Part shown: positions 16,796 to 23,540 of the stretch, one piece after another | Position numbering within the stretch: position 1 is the stretch's first letter | How the letters are laid out: every line of letters begins with the position of its first letter | DNA from: an uncultured Synergistales bacterium | GTDB lineage: Bacteria; Synergistota; Synergistia; Synergistales; Aminobacteriaceae | Length of the DNA: 24,834 bases | Direction of reading: 5' to 3' | Assembly: GCA_905234205.1 (NCBI GenBank) | Contig: CAJOGG010000049.1 | Coordinates: forward strand, 1 to 24,834 | Made by a program: the position numbers and the translations under genes | Notes under the pieces: model-generated | Databases searched by the model: none | What the model was told of the DNA's origin: nothing | What the model saw: the letters and a program-made list of their open reading frames with translations, nothing else

Positions 16796-17644
16796 TTGCT
16801 CGTAACATCAAGGGAACTTTTGCAGGACGCTTACAAGAATCATTATGCCGTCGGAGCGTTCAACGTTGAGAATATGGAAATGGTTATGGCCGTCGTACAA
16901 GCCGCTGAAGAGACTCGTTCGCCCGTTATAATGCAGACAACCCCAGGGACGATTAAATACGCCGGTATAGATTTATATTTTGCTAACATAAAAGCAGCCG
17001 CTGATCGTGCTAGTGTTCCTGTCGTGTGTCATTTGGACCATGGCAATAGCTTTGAACTCTCTGCACTCGCATTCAAAACCGGTTACACTTCCATAATGAT
17101 TGACGGCAGCAAATTACCCTTTGAAGAAAATATCGCGCTTACAAGTTCTGTTGTGAAATTTTGTCACGCCGGAGATATTCCAGTTGAAGGAGAGCTTGGT
17201 CGAGTCGGTGGTAAGGAAGACGATTTAATCAACGCCGTAATAAATCCTTATACTGATCCTGATGAAGCTAAAGAATTTGTAGAGAGAACTGAATGTGATT
17301 CGCTGGCTGTAGGAATTGGGACTGCACACGGTATCTATAAAGGCATTCCACAAATAAATTTTGAGGTACTGGGAAAAATTCATGAGCTTGTAAATATTCC
17401 GTTGGTTCTTCATGGAACTTCAGGAGTCCCCGATGAACAAGTAATCGAATGTTTGAATCACGGTATCGCAAAAGTGAATTACGCCACGGACTTGAGAATA
17501 GCATTCACTAACGGAGTCAAAGGCTTTATGAGATCGAACCCAGGCGGCTTTGATCCAAAGAAGTACGGAGCTTATGGCATTGAGGCCGTGAAGAAATACG
17601 TTGTCCAGAAAATGCAAGTGATGGGGAGTTGCAACAGGGCTTAA
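16796..17644 (+). CDS. gatY: Class II ketose-bisphosphate aldolase, GatY/KbaY type
   Basis: Zinc-dependent aldolase of the fructose/tagatose bisphosphate family. Of 282 residues, HLDHG (79-83) gives the catalytic Asp 81 and zinc ligand His 82; His 178 in GIGTAHG and His 206 in LHGTSG give the other zinc ligands, and EGELGRVGGKEDD (131-143) is the flexible active loop. NYATDLRIAF near 228 is the phosphate site. These positions lie one or two residues from those known for E. coli GatY/KbaY. The start is TTG with AGGGAGGA eight bases before it. The paired gatZ makes tagatose bisphosphate the likely substrate; fructose bisphosphate cannot be excluded. Its TAA (17642-17644) overlaps the convergent stop of the ROK gene within one TTAA. 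Confidence 0.92.
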   Translation: MLVTSRELLQDAYKNHYAVGAFNVENMEMVMAVVQAAEETRSPVIMQTTPGTIKYAGIDLYFANIKAAADRASVPVVCHLDHGNSFELSALAFKTGYTSIMIDGSKLPFEENIALTSSVVKFCHAGDIPVEGELGRVGGKEDDLINAVINPYTDPDEAKEFVERTECDSLAVGIGTAHGIYKGIPQINFEVLGKIHELVNIPLVLHGTSGVPDEQVIECLNHGIAKVNYATDLRIAFTNGVKGFMRSNPGGFDPKKYGAYGIEAVKKYVVQKMQVMGSCNRA

Positions 17645-18792
17645 CGTTTTACGCCTAGACTTTCCAGAAATTCCAGAACATACGGGAGAGCAGCACCGAT
17701 TGTAATATTGTGCGAGGGCATTTTGCTAATGAGTATAAAGTCCTCGTCTTCCTCAAAAGGTGTTTGCTCTCTTATTTCGTCGTATAAGACTCTAATATCG
17801 TCGTCGTTGAAGAATGGCGCAAGGTGTCCACCCAAAATAAATTTCATGTCAGTCACAAGGTGAAGATCGTTTATTAGTCTAGCAAGATATTTCAGGAATA
17901 CTCGCCAACGTCTTGAAGCTTCGGGATCATTTCCGCGGACTCGTTTGAAAAATTCGTCGGGGTAATTGTTGGCTCCTACTAGTGCTTCCATTGAGCATAT
18001 TGTCTCAAAGCAGCCTCTTTTCCCACAATAGCATAATTCCCCGTCCGGTTGTGCTGTGATGTGTTCGAAAGTTGCGCTATGCCTGTGCATTCCATTCATG
18101 ATTTTGCGATTGGCTATGACTGCTCCCCCTAAGTGAACGCTCATTGATAAATACACGGCCTTCTCAAGTTCTGGCGATACCCATAATTCAGACAGTGCTG
18201 CCCCGTCAGGCTCATGAATAAATCTGCAAGGATAATCAAGAAATTTTTGGAACACGTCAACTTTTAATCCCGTGCACTTCAGAATCTCGCCATAAATTAC
18301 CGTCGTGCCGTCCGCTGAAACCAGCCCCTGTAGAGCAAAGCCTATGCCCAAAATTTTTTCGTTAGCATGTTTAAGCTTGAGTGAGGCAATAAATTTTTTG
18401 ACTCGTTCACTTACGGACTTGAAATATGACTCGTGATTAGCATATTCGATTTCTATAACTTCTCTGGCAATTTTTGAGGCATATAGATTTATGGCGATAA
18501 TTTTCACGACTTTGCGCAGAATTTCGACTCCTATTGCGATTTTGTAATCAGCGTTTGCAGTCCAGATTACCGGCTTTCTTCCCTGCTGGTCAACTTCAAG
18601 CAGTCCGCTTTGTTGAATCAATCCATCGTTTTCAAGTTCACGTAAGTTATAAGCTACAGTTGGACGGCTAATGTTAAGAGCGATTGAGATTTCCTGTTGT
18701 GAGATTCCCTTGTCGCCTTGCCTGTATATGTACTCGTAGATTCTATTGCGATTATTCTGTTTGATGAGTTCGGGTGTGATACTCTGTTCCAT
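17641..18792 (-). CDS. ROK family transcriptional regulator
   Basis: Sugar-responsive repressor of the NagC/XylR/Mlc type. The start is ATG 18792, with AAGGAGG in front; the open frame could begin at 18846, but this lies inside the promoter region. Residues about 13-62 form a winged helix-turn-helix (RIYEYIYRQGDKGISQQEISIALNIS, RPTVAYNLRELENDGLI). The rest is a ROK domain: the DxGxT ATP loop of the kinases is absent (IGVEILRKVVKIIAI here), so it is a regulator, not a kinase. The zinc motif CYCGKRGCFE is complete, with the H and acidic residues expected before it. It diverges from the SDR-ABC genes and meets gatY, so it likely controls both transport and catabolic genes, binding the tandem motifs at 18871-18895. 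The inducer is unknown. Confidence 0.9.
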   Translation of the reverse strand: MEQSITPELIKQNNRNRIYEYIYRQGDKGISQQEISIALNISRPTVAYNLRELENDGLIQQSGLLEVDQQGRKPVIWTANADYKIAIGVEILRKVVKIIAINLYASKIAREVIEIEYANHESYFKSVSERVKKFIASLKLKHANEKILGIGFALQGLVSADGTTVIYGEILKCTGLKVDVFQKFLDYPCRFIHEPDGAALSELWVSPELEKAVYLSMSVHLGGAVIANRKIMNGMHRHSATFEHITAQPDGELCYCGKRGCFETICSMEALVGANNYPDEFFKRVRGNDPEASRRWRVFLKYLARLINDLHLVTDMKFILGGHLAPFFNDDDIRVLYDEIREQTPFEEDEDFILISKMPSHNITIGAALPYVLEFLESLGVKR

Positions 18793-18830
18793 GAAAAATT
18801 TTTCCTCCTTAATGTCATAGTATATCAGCA

Positions 18831-18859
18831 TTGACAAATAAAACATGGTCGTATATATT
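18831..18859 (+). promoter_or_regulatory. Sigma-70 promoter of the SDR-ABC operon
   Basis: TTGACA (18831-18836), a 17-base spacer and TATATT (18854-18859) give a near-ideal promoter pointing right. Transcription would start near 18866, about 90 bases before the SDR gene and just before the operator-like repeats. It overlaps the minus-strand promoter of the ROK gene. Confidence 0.75.
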
Positions 18860-18867
18860 TATGTCAA
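18838..18867 (-). promoter_or_regulatory. Probable promoter of the ROK gene
   Basis: On the minus strand TTGACA (18862-18867) precedes TTTTAT (18838-18843) by 18 bases, pointing left to the ROK start. The -10 box is weaker than the opposite one. The two promoters lie back to back on the same 37 bases. Confidence 0.5.
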
Positions 18868-18870
18868 TCA

Positions 18871-18895
18871 ATTTTACAAAATCGTTTTACAAAAT
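18871..18895. promoter_or_regulatory. Tandem operator-like repeats, likely ROK binding sites
   Basis: The 11-base element TTTTACAAAAT occurs twice, at 18872-18882 and 18885-18895, thirteen bases apart. Each is a near palindrome (TTTT-AC-AAAA), a form seen in ROK-type operators rich in T and A. They lie just after the + strand start point, where a bound repressor would block RNA polymerase. Function is inferred from place and form. Confidence 0.5.
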
Positions 18896-18955
18896 TATTT
18901 TATGAATATCTTCGCAACTTCTTAACTATTTCAGAACAAGTAGGAGGGGTTTAAT

Positions 18956-19732
18956 TTGGGTATTATCGAAAAAATGCGCCTTGATGGGAAGAAAGGCTTT
19001 GTGACTGGTGCTGCGCGCGGCATTGGTAAGTGTACTGCAACGGCATTTGCTGAAGCTGGTGCTGATGTGGCCATCGTCGATCTTGACATTGAGGAAGCAA
19101 AGAAGACAGCCACAGAAATCGCAGAGGCTACAGGACGCAATATCATCGCTATCAAGTGTGACGTTACGAGTGAAGCAGACGTTCAAGCAATGGTCAACAG
19201 AGTCGAGGCTGAATTAGGAGGCTTGAATTTCTGTCACGCTAATGCAGGAATCTGTATCAACGTTGCGGCCGAAGAAATGACTTACGCTCAATGGCTCAAG
19301 AATATTGATGTCAATCTCAACAGCGTATTTCTAACTGACACAATCGCCGGAAAATATATGCTTGCTCATGGTGGCGGCTCAATCATCAACACCGCGTCAA
19401 TGTCTGCACATATCGTAAACGTTCCTCAACCTCAATGCGCCTATAACGCTTCAAAGGCCGGAGTGATCCAGCTCACAAAATCCCTCGCTATTGAATGGGC
19501 CAAGAAAGGAGTACGAGTCAATTCGATCAGTCCTGGCTATATCGGCACGGATTTAACGTTAAGTTCAGAGTTCTTGAAGCCATTAATCGCGAAATGGAAA
19601 GAGCTTTCACCAACCGGAAGACTTGGCCGTCCTGAAGAGCTTGAAGCAATTTGCGTGTACTTGGCCGGAGACACAAGCGACTTCACAACCGGTTCAGACT
19701 TCATTATTGACGGCGCGTTCACTTGTTTCTAG
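18956..19732 (+). CDS. SDR family oxidoreductase, probable polyol/sugar dehydrogenase
   Basis: Classical short-chain dehydrogenase: TGAARGIG (17-24) binds the cofactor, Asp 42 at the end of the second strand favours NAD(H), NAG is at 96-98, the catalytic serine is in NTASMSAH, and Tyr 163 and Lys 167 form the YNASK pair; SPGYIGTDL (192-200) follows. The 258 residues are normal. The TTG start has TAGGAGGGG before it. The sequence around NVPQPQCAYNASK recalls arabinitol/mannitol-type dehydrogenases, but the substrate cannot be fixed. As first gene behind the ROK-controlled promoter and just before a sugar ABC transporter, it probably oxidises the imported polyol to a ketose. It could also be a reductase acting on a keto sugar. 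Confidence 0.82.
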   Translation: MGIIEKMRLDGKKGFVTGAARGIGKCTATAFAEAGADVAIVDLDIEEAKKTATEIAEATGRNIIAIKCDVTSEADVQAMVNRVEAELGGLNFCHANAGICINVAAEEMTYAQWLKNIDVNLNSVFLTDTIAGKYMLAHGGGSIINTASMSAHIVNVPQPQCAYNASKAGVIQLTKSLAIEWAKKGVRVNSISPGYIGTDLTLSSEFLKPLIAKWKELSPTGRLGRPEELEAICVYLAGDTSDFTTGSDFIIDGAFTCF

Positions 19733-19766
19733 GATTCAATGCCTTAATCGTTAGGCTAAGAACAAA

Positions 19767-19797
19767 TTGACTTCTAGACGCCATATCCAGAAGTTAA
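19767..19797. repeat. Inverted repeat before the sugar-binding protein gene
   Basis: TTGACTTCT and AGAAGTTAA form nine pairs (one G-T) around a 13-base loop, in the 102-base gap between the SDR gene and the binding-protein gene. No T-run follows, so it is not a typical terminator. It may be an operator or a mRNA stem that stabilises the downstream message. No other signal is seen in this gap besides AAAGGAG before the ATG at 19835. Confidence 0.45.
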
Positions 19798-19834
19798 GGT
19801 AAAAAATATTTATATTCACAAAGGAGATTTTATC

Positions 19835-20863
19835 ATGAAAAAAGCATTAGTAGCTCTGTTATGCGTGGCTATGATCGTAGCTATGCCCGTTGTTTTGTTC
19901 GCTGCCGACACTGGTGCAACCGAAGGGATCCAAGCTAGCCCGGAATTTTACGCAAAGGCTAATCTTGAAGTCCTCAAAGGCAAAAAGATCGGGGTAGCCA
20001 TTCAATCACTCCAGAACGCTTATTGGGCAGGTGTTATGACAGCTCTTCGCGAAACACTTGAGAAAGCCGGAGCAGAAGTAACGATCGTTGGCTGCAATGA
20101 CAGTTCCGCTACACAGATCGGCCAGATCGAAAATTTCGTATCAGCAGGCTGTGATTTGATCATGGTACACCCATCAGACGCAAACGCGATTGAAGATGCT
20201 TGTGCAGAGGCACGCCAGTTCGGAATCAAAGTTATGTGTTGGGACGACCCAATGACTAACACCGACGGTAACTGGATACTTAACAATACTAACCTCGGAA
20301 TCGCTATCGGAGAACTTGCAGGCGACTTCATCAATAAGCATTACAGCGCGGAAAAGAAAGCTGAAGTTACAGTTATCGGCTATCCTCAAACAGTAATTCT
20401 CCTTGAGCGTGAGAACGGAATCAAAATCGGCCTTGAGAACAAAGCAGCAGGCAAATACGAAATCGTCGCTACACAGGCAGCTATCGAAGCTAACTTGGCT
20501 CAGGACGCTATGGAGACAATCCTTCAGGCTCACCCGAATTGCAGAGTAGTAACAGGTATCGGCGCAGGCGCTATGATCGGTGCTGACGAAGCCCTCCAGA
20601 TCGCAACAGGCGGAAATATTCCCGAGGACATGGGCGTATTCACAACCGACGTCACAAAACAGCAGCTTGGACAACTCGCTGACCCAACGTATCCTGCAAA
20701 AGGCATAATCGGCTTTGAGGGTTCAGACGAAGATACAGGCAACGCTTGCGCAGCAATGTTCGCTCTTATCCTTGAGGGCAAACTTGAGGCCAAAAACGTT
20801 TTCAGAGGTGTCGCTCCTATCACGCCGGAGACAGTCGCAAAGATCCAGGCAGGAATGAAATAG
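19835..20863 (+). CDS. Sugar ABC transporter, periplasmic binding protein (RbsB-like)
   Basis: Binds a sugar or polyol in the periplasm and delivers it to the permease. The 342-residue precursor has a signal peptide (MKKALVALLCVAMIVAMPVVLFA) with likely cleavage before ADTG and no lipobox. The mature part is of the ribose/galactose type: KKIGVAIQSLQNAYWAGVM opens the first lobe, ENFVSAGCDLIMVHPSDANAIEDACAEA is the classic second strand-helix unit, and IKVMCWDDPM begins the hinge strand. Asn 253-type residues of the sugar site cannot be placed by eye. It lies in its own segment between a stem-loop and a terminator (20885-20914) that would keep it more abundant than the downstream membrane parts. 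Ligand unknown. Confidence 0.9.
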   Translation: MKKALVALLCVAMIVAMPVVLFAADTGATEGIQASPEFYAKANLEVLKGKKIGVAIQSLQNAYWAGVMTALRETLEKAGAEVTIVGCNDSSATQIGQIENFVSAGCDLIMVHPSDANAIEDACAEARQFGIKVMCWDDPMTNTDGNWILNNTNLGIAIGELAGDFINKHYSAEKKAEVTVIGYPQTVILLERENGIKIGLENKAAGKYEIVATQAAIEANLAQDAMETILQAHPNCRVVTGIGAGAMIGADEALQIATGGNIPEDMGVFTTDVTKQQLGQLADPTYPAKGIIGFEGSDEDTGNACAAMFALILEGKLEAKNVFRGVAPITPETVAKIQAGMK

Positions 20864-20884
20864 TTTAACGATAAAGAATGAGGC

Positions 20885-20914
20885 GGGCTCCTGTTAATAG
20901 CGGGGGCCTGTTTT
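20885..20914 (+). terminator. Intra-operon hairpin behind the binding-protein gene
   Basis: GGCTCCTG (20886-20893) pairs with CGGGGGCC (20901-20908, some G-T pairs) around TTAATAG, followed by TGTTTT. The start of the ATPase gene lies only 28 bases further, which leaves no room for a new promoter, so it is probably a partial terminator that lowers the downstream level. Confidence 0.7.
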
Positions 20915-20942
20915 ATGATTAATTACAGGAGGTGTAAAACTA

Positions 20943-22475
20943 GTGAGTGAAGATTATGTGCTTGAACTCGAACACATTCGCAAAGAATATCCCGGTGTCA
21001 TAGCTCTTAAAGACGTTACGTTACAGCTTAGGCGCGGAGAAATTCTAGGGCTTATCGGTGAAAATGGTGCAGGCAAATCTACGCTGATTAAGTGTTGTTC
21101 CGGAGCTGTTATCCCAACAAGTGGCAAGATTAAAATCAATGGCAAAGAGTTTACGCGAATGACTCCAGCCGCAGAAAATGGCATAGCGATTATCTATCAG
21201 GAGTTCAACAACGTAGGAGAACTTTCAGCCGCTGAAAATATGTTCCTTGGCCGCCCAATCCTCAAGAAGAATGGCATAGTGATTGACCGTAAGGCAATGG
21301 AGGAAGAAGCCGCAAAAGCATTTGAGCAACTTAACATTAAGATTAACCCTCGTACACTCGTAAAGAATTTAAGCGTCGGTTATCAGCAAATGGTCGAGAT
21401 AGCCAAAGCCATTCAGCAGAATGCACAAGTTCTCATCATGGACGAGCCCAGCGCACCATTAACTACCAATGAAGTTGAAAGCATGTTCAAAGTTGTTGAG
21501 CTTCTGAAGTCAAAAGGTGTCTCCATAATTTATATTTCACATAGGCTTGAAGAAATTTTCAGGTTGAGCGATCGAATCGAAGTTATACGTGACGGCGAAT
21601 ATGTTGACACCCTCATAACTGACAAAGATCCGGCCACAATTCCTAATCAGGTTGACGATCTCATAAAGTTAATGGTCGGTCGTGAAATGACTCAGAAATA
21701 CCCACCTCGTAAACCTTGCGTGCGTGATGAAGTTGTTATTGAACTCGATCATGTTTTCGGCAATGGCGACGAAGATATTTCGTTCAAAGTTCATGCGGGA
21801 GAAGTTTTAGGCTTGGGCGGACTCGTTGGAGCTGGAAGGACAGAAATAGCACAGGTAATTTTTGGATCGCGTCCCAAAGAGTCAGGCAGAATTATTTTCA
21901 TGGGCAGAGAGATTAACCCCAAAGCGCCCAGAGAAGCAATTGATTACGGTATCGCGTTGTTACCTGAAGACAGAAAACGTCACGGAGCTTTATTAACTAA
22001 CTCAATCAAGAACAATATCTCAATGCCAATTTATGAACGTATCTCTAAAGGCACAGTTATTGACTCCAAAACGGAAAAGCATACAGCAGAACGCTACAGA
22101 GAAGATATTCAGATTAAGTGCCCGTCAATTCATCAGCTAGTCAAGAATCTTTCAGGCGGTAATCAACAGAAAGTTATCTTGGCCAAGTGGCTCGCCGCGC
22201 AATCGAAGCTAACAATCTTTGACGAACCCACACGAGGTATAGATGTCGGAGCAAAATTTGAGATTTATAAGCTTATTAATGACCTTGTCGAAAATGGCGT
22301 CGCAGTGCTAATGATCTCGTCAGAAATGGAAGAGTTAATCGGTATGTCCGACAGAATAGTTGTGTTAGCAGAAGGAAAAATGATGGGCGAACTTCAGAAA
22401 GATGAGTTCAACGCAGATACAATTATGTCATACGCATCGGGAGTTATCCCTGAAAGCAAGAAGGAGGCAGTATAA
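20943..22475 (+). CDS. Sugar ABC transporter ATPase, double domain (RbsA/MglA-like)
   Basis: Cytoplasmic motor with two nucleotide-binding domains in one chain, 510 residues as usual. First domain: Walker A GENGAGKST (39-47), signature LSVGYQQ (143-149), Walker B LIMDEPS (164-170), His 200. Second: GLVGAGRT (293-300), where lysine is replaced by arginine as is normal in this group, LSGGNQQK (403-410) and DEPTRG (427-432). The first signature has Tyr after LSVG, and the D-loop reads SAPLT instead of the usual TAALT; both are small departures. The start is GTG with AGGAGGTG eight bases before it. The stop is three bases before the permease start, so the two are coupled. Confidence 0.95.
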   Translation: MSEDYVLELEHIRKEYPGVIALKDVTLQLRRGEILGLIGENGAGKSTLIKCCSGAVIPTSGKIKINGKEFTRMTPAAENGIAIIYQEFNNVGELSAAENMFLGRPILKKNGIVIDRKAMEEEAAKAFEQLNIKINPRTLVKNLSVGYQQMVEIAKAIQQNAQVLIMDEPSAPLTTNEVESMFKVVELLKSKGVSIIYISHRLEEIFRLSDRIEVIRDGEYVDTLITDKDPATIPNQVDDLIKLMVGREMTQKYPPRKPCVRDEVVIELDHVFGNGDEDISFKVHAGEVLGLGGLVGAGRTEIAQVIFGSRPKESGRIIFMGREINPKAPREAIDYGIALLPEDRKRHGALLTNSIKNNISMPIYERISKGTVIDSKTEKHTAERYREDIQIKCPSIHQLVKNLSGGNQQKVILAKWLAAQSKLTIFDEPTRGIDVGAKFEIYKLINDLVENGVAVLMISSEMEELIGMSDRIVVLAEGKMMGELQKDEFNADTIMSYASGVIPESKKEAV

Positions 22476-22478
22476 ATC

Positions 22479-23474
22479 ATGCAGGAAAATAAATTCGCAG
22501 CAATATTTAAGCAGAACGCAATATGGCTTGTGTTCGTCGTGGAGATAGCAATCTTTGCTTACTTCAACCCGAAATTCTTGAGCATTCCCAATATCGTAAA
22601 TATCTCGCGTCAGGTTTCATATTATGGCATTGCGTCAATCGGTATGACGTTCGTCATTCTTATCGCCGGTATAGACTTATCAATCGGTTCAATCATTGCT
22701 CTTGTCAACGTCGTATGCGCTTACTTAATGATGAACATGCACTGGAACATGTGGCTGGCAATAATCGTTTCGATTTTAATGGCTATCTTAATCGGAATCC
22801 TTAACGGTTGGATGGTCGCGTCAATCGGAATCCCGGCAATCATTGCTACGTTTGCTTCACAGACGATTTTCAGAGGTTGCGCTTATTTGCTTTCAGGTGG
22901 TCTTCCTATTCCTGGTGTAGTTCTTGAGCACCCGACGTTCGGATTTTTTGCTCGCTGGGCATTGAACAGGTGGGAAATCTTCAAGAGCATGGGCACGGTA
23001 GGATTAATTCCAATCTGCGCAATAATCATGGTGATCTGTTTCGCGGTCGGCAGCTTCATTCTTAACAAGTCATATTTCGGACGTTATTTCTATGCAATCG
23101 GTGGCAATGAAGAGGCTTCAGAATTATCTGGTATCCGTGTCAACAAAATGAAGTACTTGATTTACGCTTTGTCAGGATTTTTCGCTGGCTTGGCCGGAAT
23201 CGTTTTGCTTTCACGTTCAGGTTCTGCACAGAGCACCGCAGCAATAGGCTTTGAGTTTGAAGTTATCACATGCGTAGTTTTGGGTGGTGTATCAGTTGCT
23301 GGAGGTATCGGCAGAATGTCTGGAGTAATCGCGGGCGTGTTGATTATCGGTTCACTAAAGAGCGGAATGATCATGATGAACGTTAGCGAATATACACAGA
23401 TGGTTGTACAGGGCTTGGTTCTCGCGGTTGCAGTCGGAATTGATTGCTTCTCAAAGAAACGTCAAGCATCATAA
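22479..23474 (+). CDS. Sugar ABC transporter permease (RbsC-like)
   Basis: Inner-membrane channel of the sugar importer. The 331 residues form about eight to ten helices; the GMTFVILIAGIDLSIGSI segment is the hallmark of the ribose/galactose permease group (GIDLSVGS). AIGGNEEASELSGIRV lies in the cytoplasmic loop that docks to the ATPase, and FEVITCVVLGGVSVAGGIGR is the second typical motif. An AAGGAGG lies inside the end of the ATPase gene. A terminator hairpin follows 13 bases after the stop, ending the ABC unit. Substrate unknown; with the neighbours it fits a pentose, hexose or polyol. Confidence 0.94.
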   Translation: MQENKFAAIFKQNAIWLVFVVEIAIFAYFNPKFLSIPNIVNISRQVSYYGIASIGMTFVILIAGIDLSIGSIIALVNVVCAYLMMNMHWNMWLAIIVSILMAILIGILNGWMVASIGIPAIIATFASQTIFRGCAYLLSGGLPIPGVVLEHPTFGFFARWALNRWEIFKSMGTVGLIPICAIIMVICFAVGSFILNKSYFGRYFYAIGGNEEASELSGIRVNKMKYLIYALSGFFAGLAGIVLLSRSGSAQSTAAIGFEFEVITCVVLGGVSVAGGIGRMSGVIAGVLIIGSLKSGMIMMNVSEYTQMVVQGLVLAVAVGIDCFSKKRQAS

Positions 23475-23487
23475 CGGGATTTTACTT

Positions 23488-23519
23488 CTCCTGTTCTCGT
23501 CATAAGGGCAGGAGTTTTT
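23488..23519 (+). terminator. Rho-independent terminator after the ABC permease gene
   Basis: CTCCTGTTC (23488-23496) pairs with GGGCAGGAG (23506-23514, two G-T pairs) around a nine-base loop, followed by TTTTT. Only 21 bases separate the T-run from the treB start, too few for a separate promoter. Confidence 0.8.
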
Positions 23520-23540
23520 AATAATAGGGAAGGATTATTT

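Noticed and set aside
20174-20674. Long open frames on the minus strand opposite the sugar-binding protein gene (also 20020-20334 and 20530-20823)
   Set aside because: They are antisense to a well-supported gene, have cysteine- and serine-rich unlikely sequences, no ribosome-binding sites and no recognisable motif.
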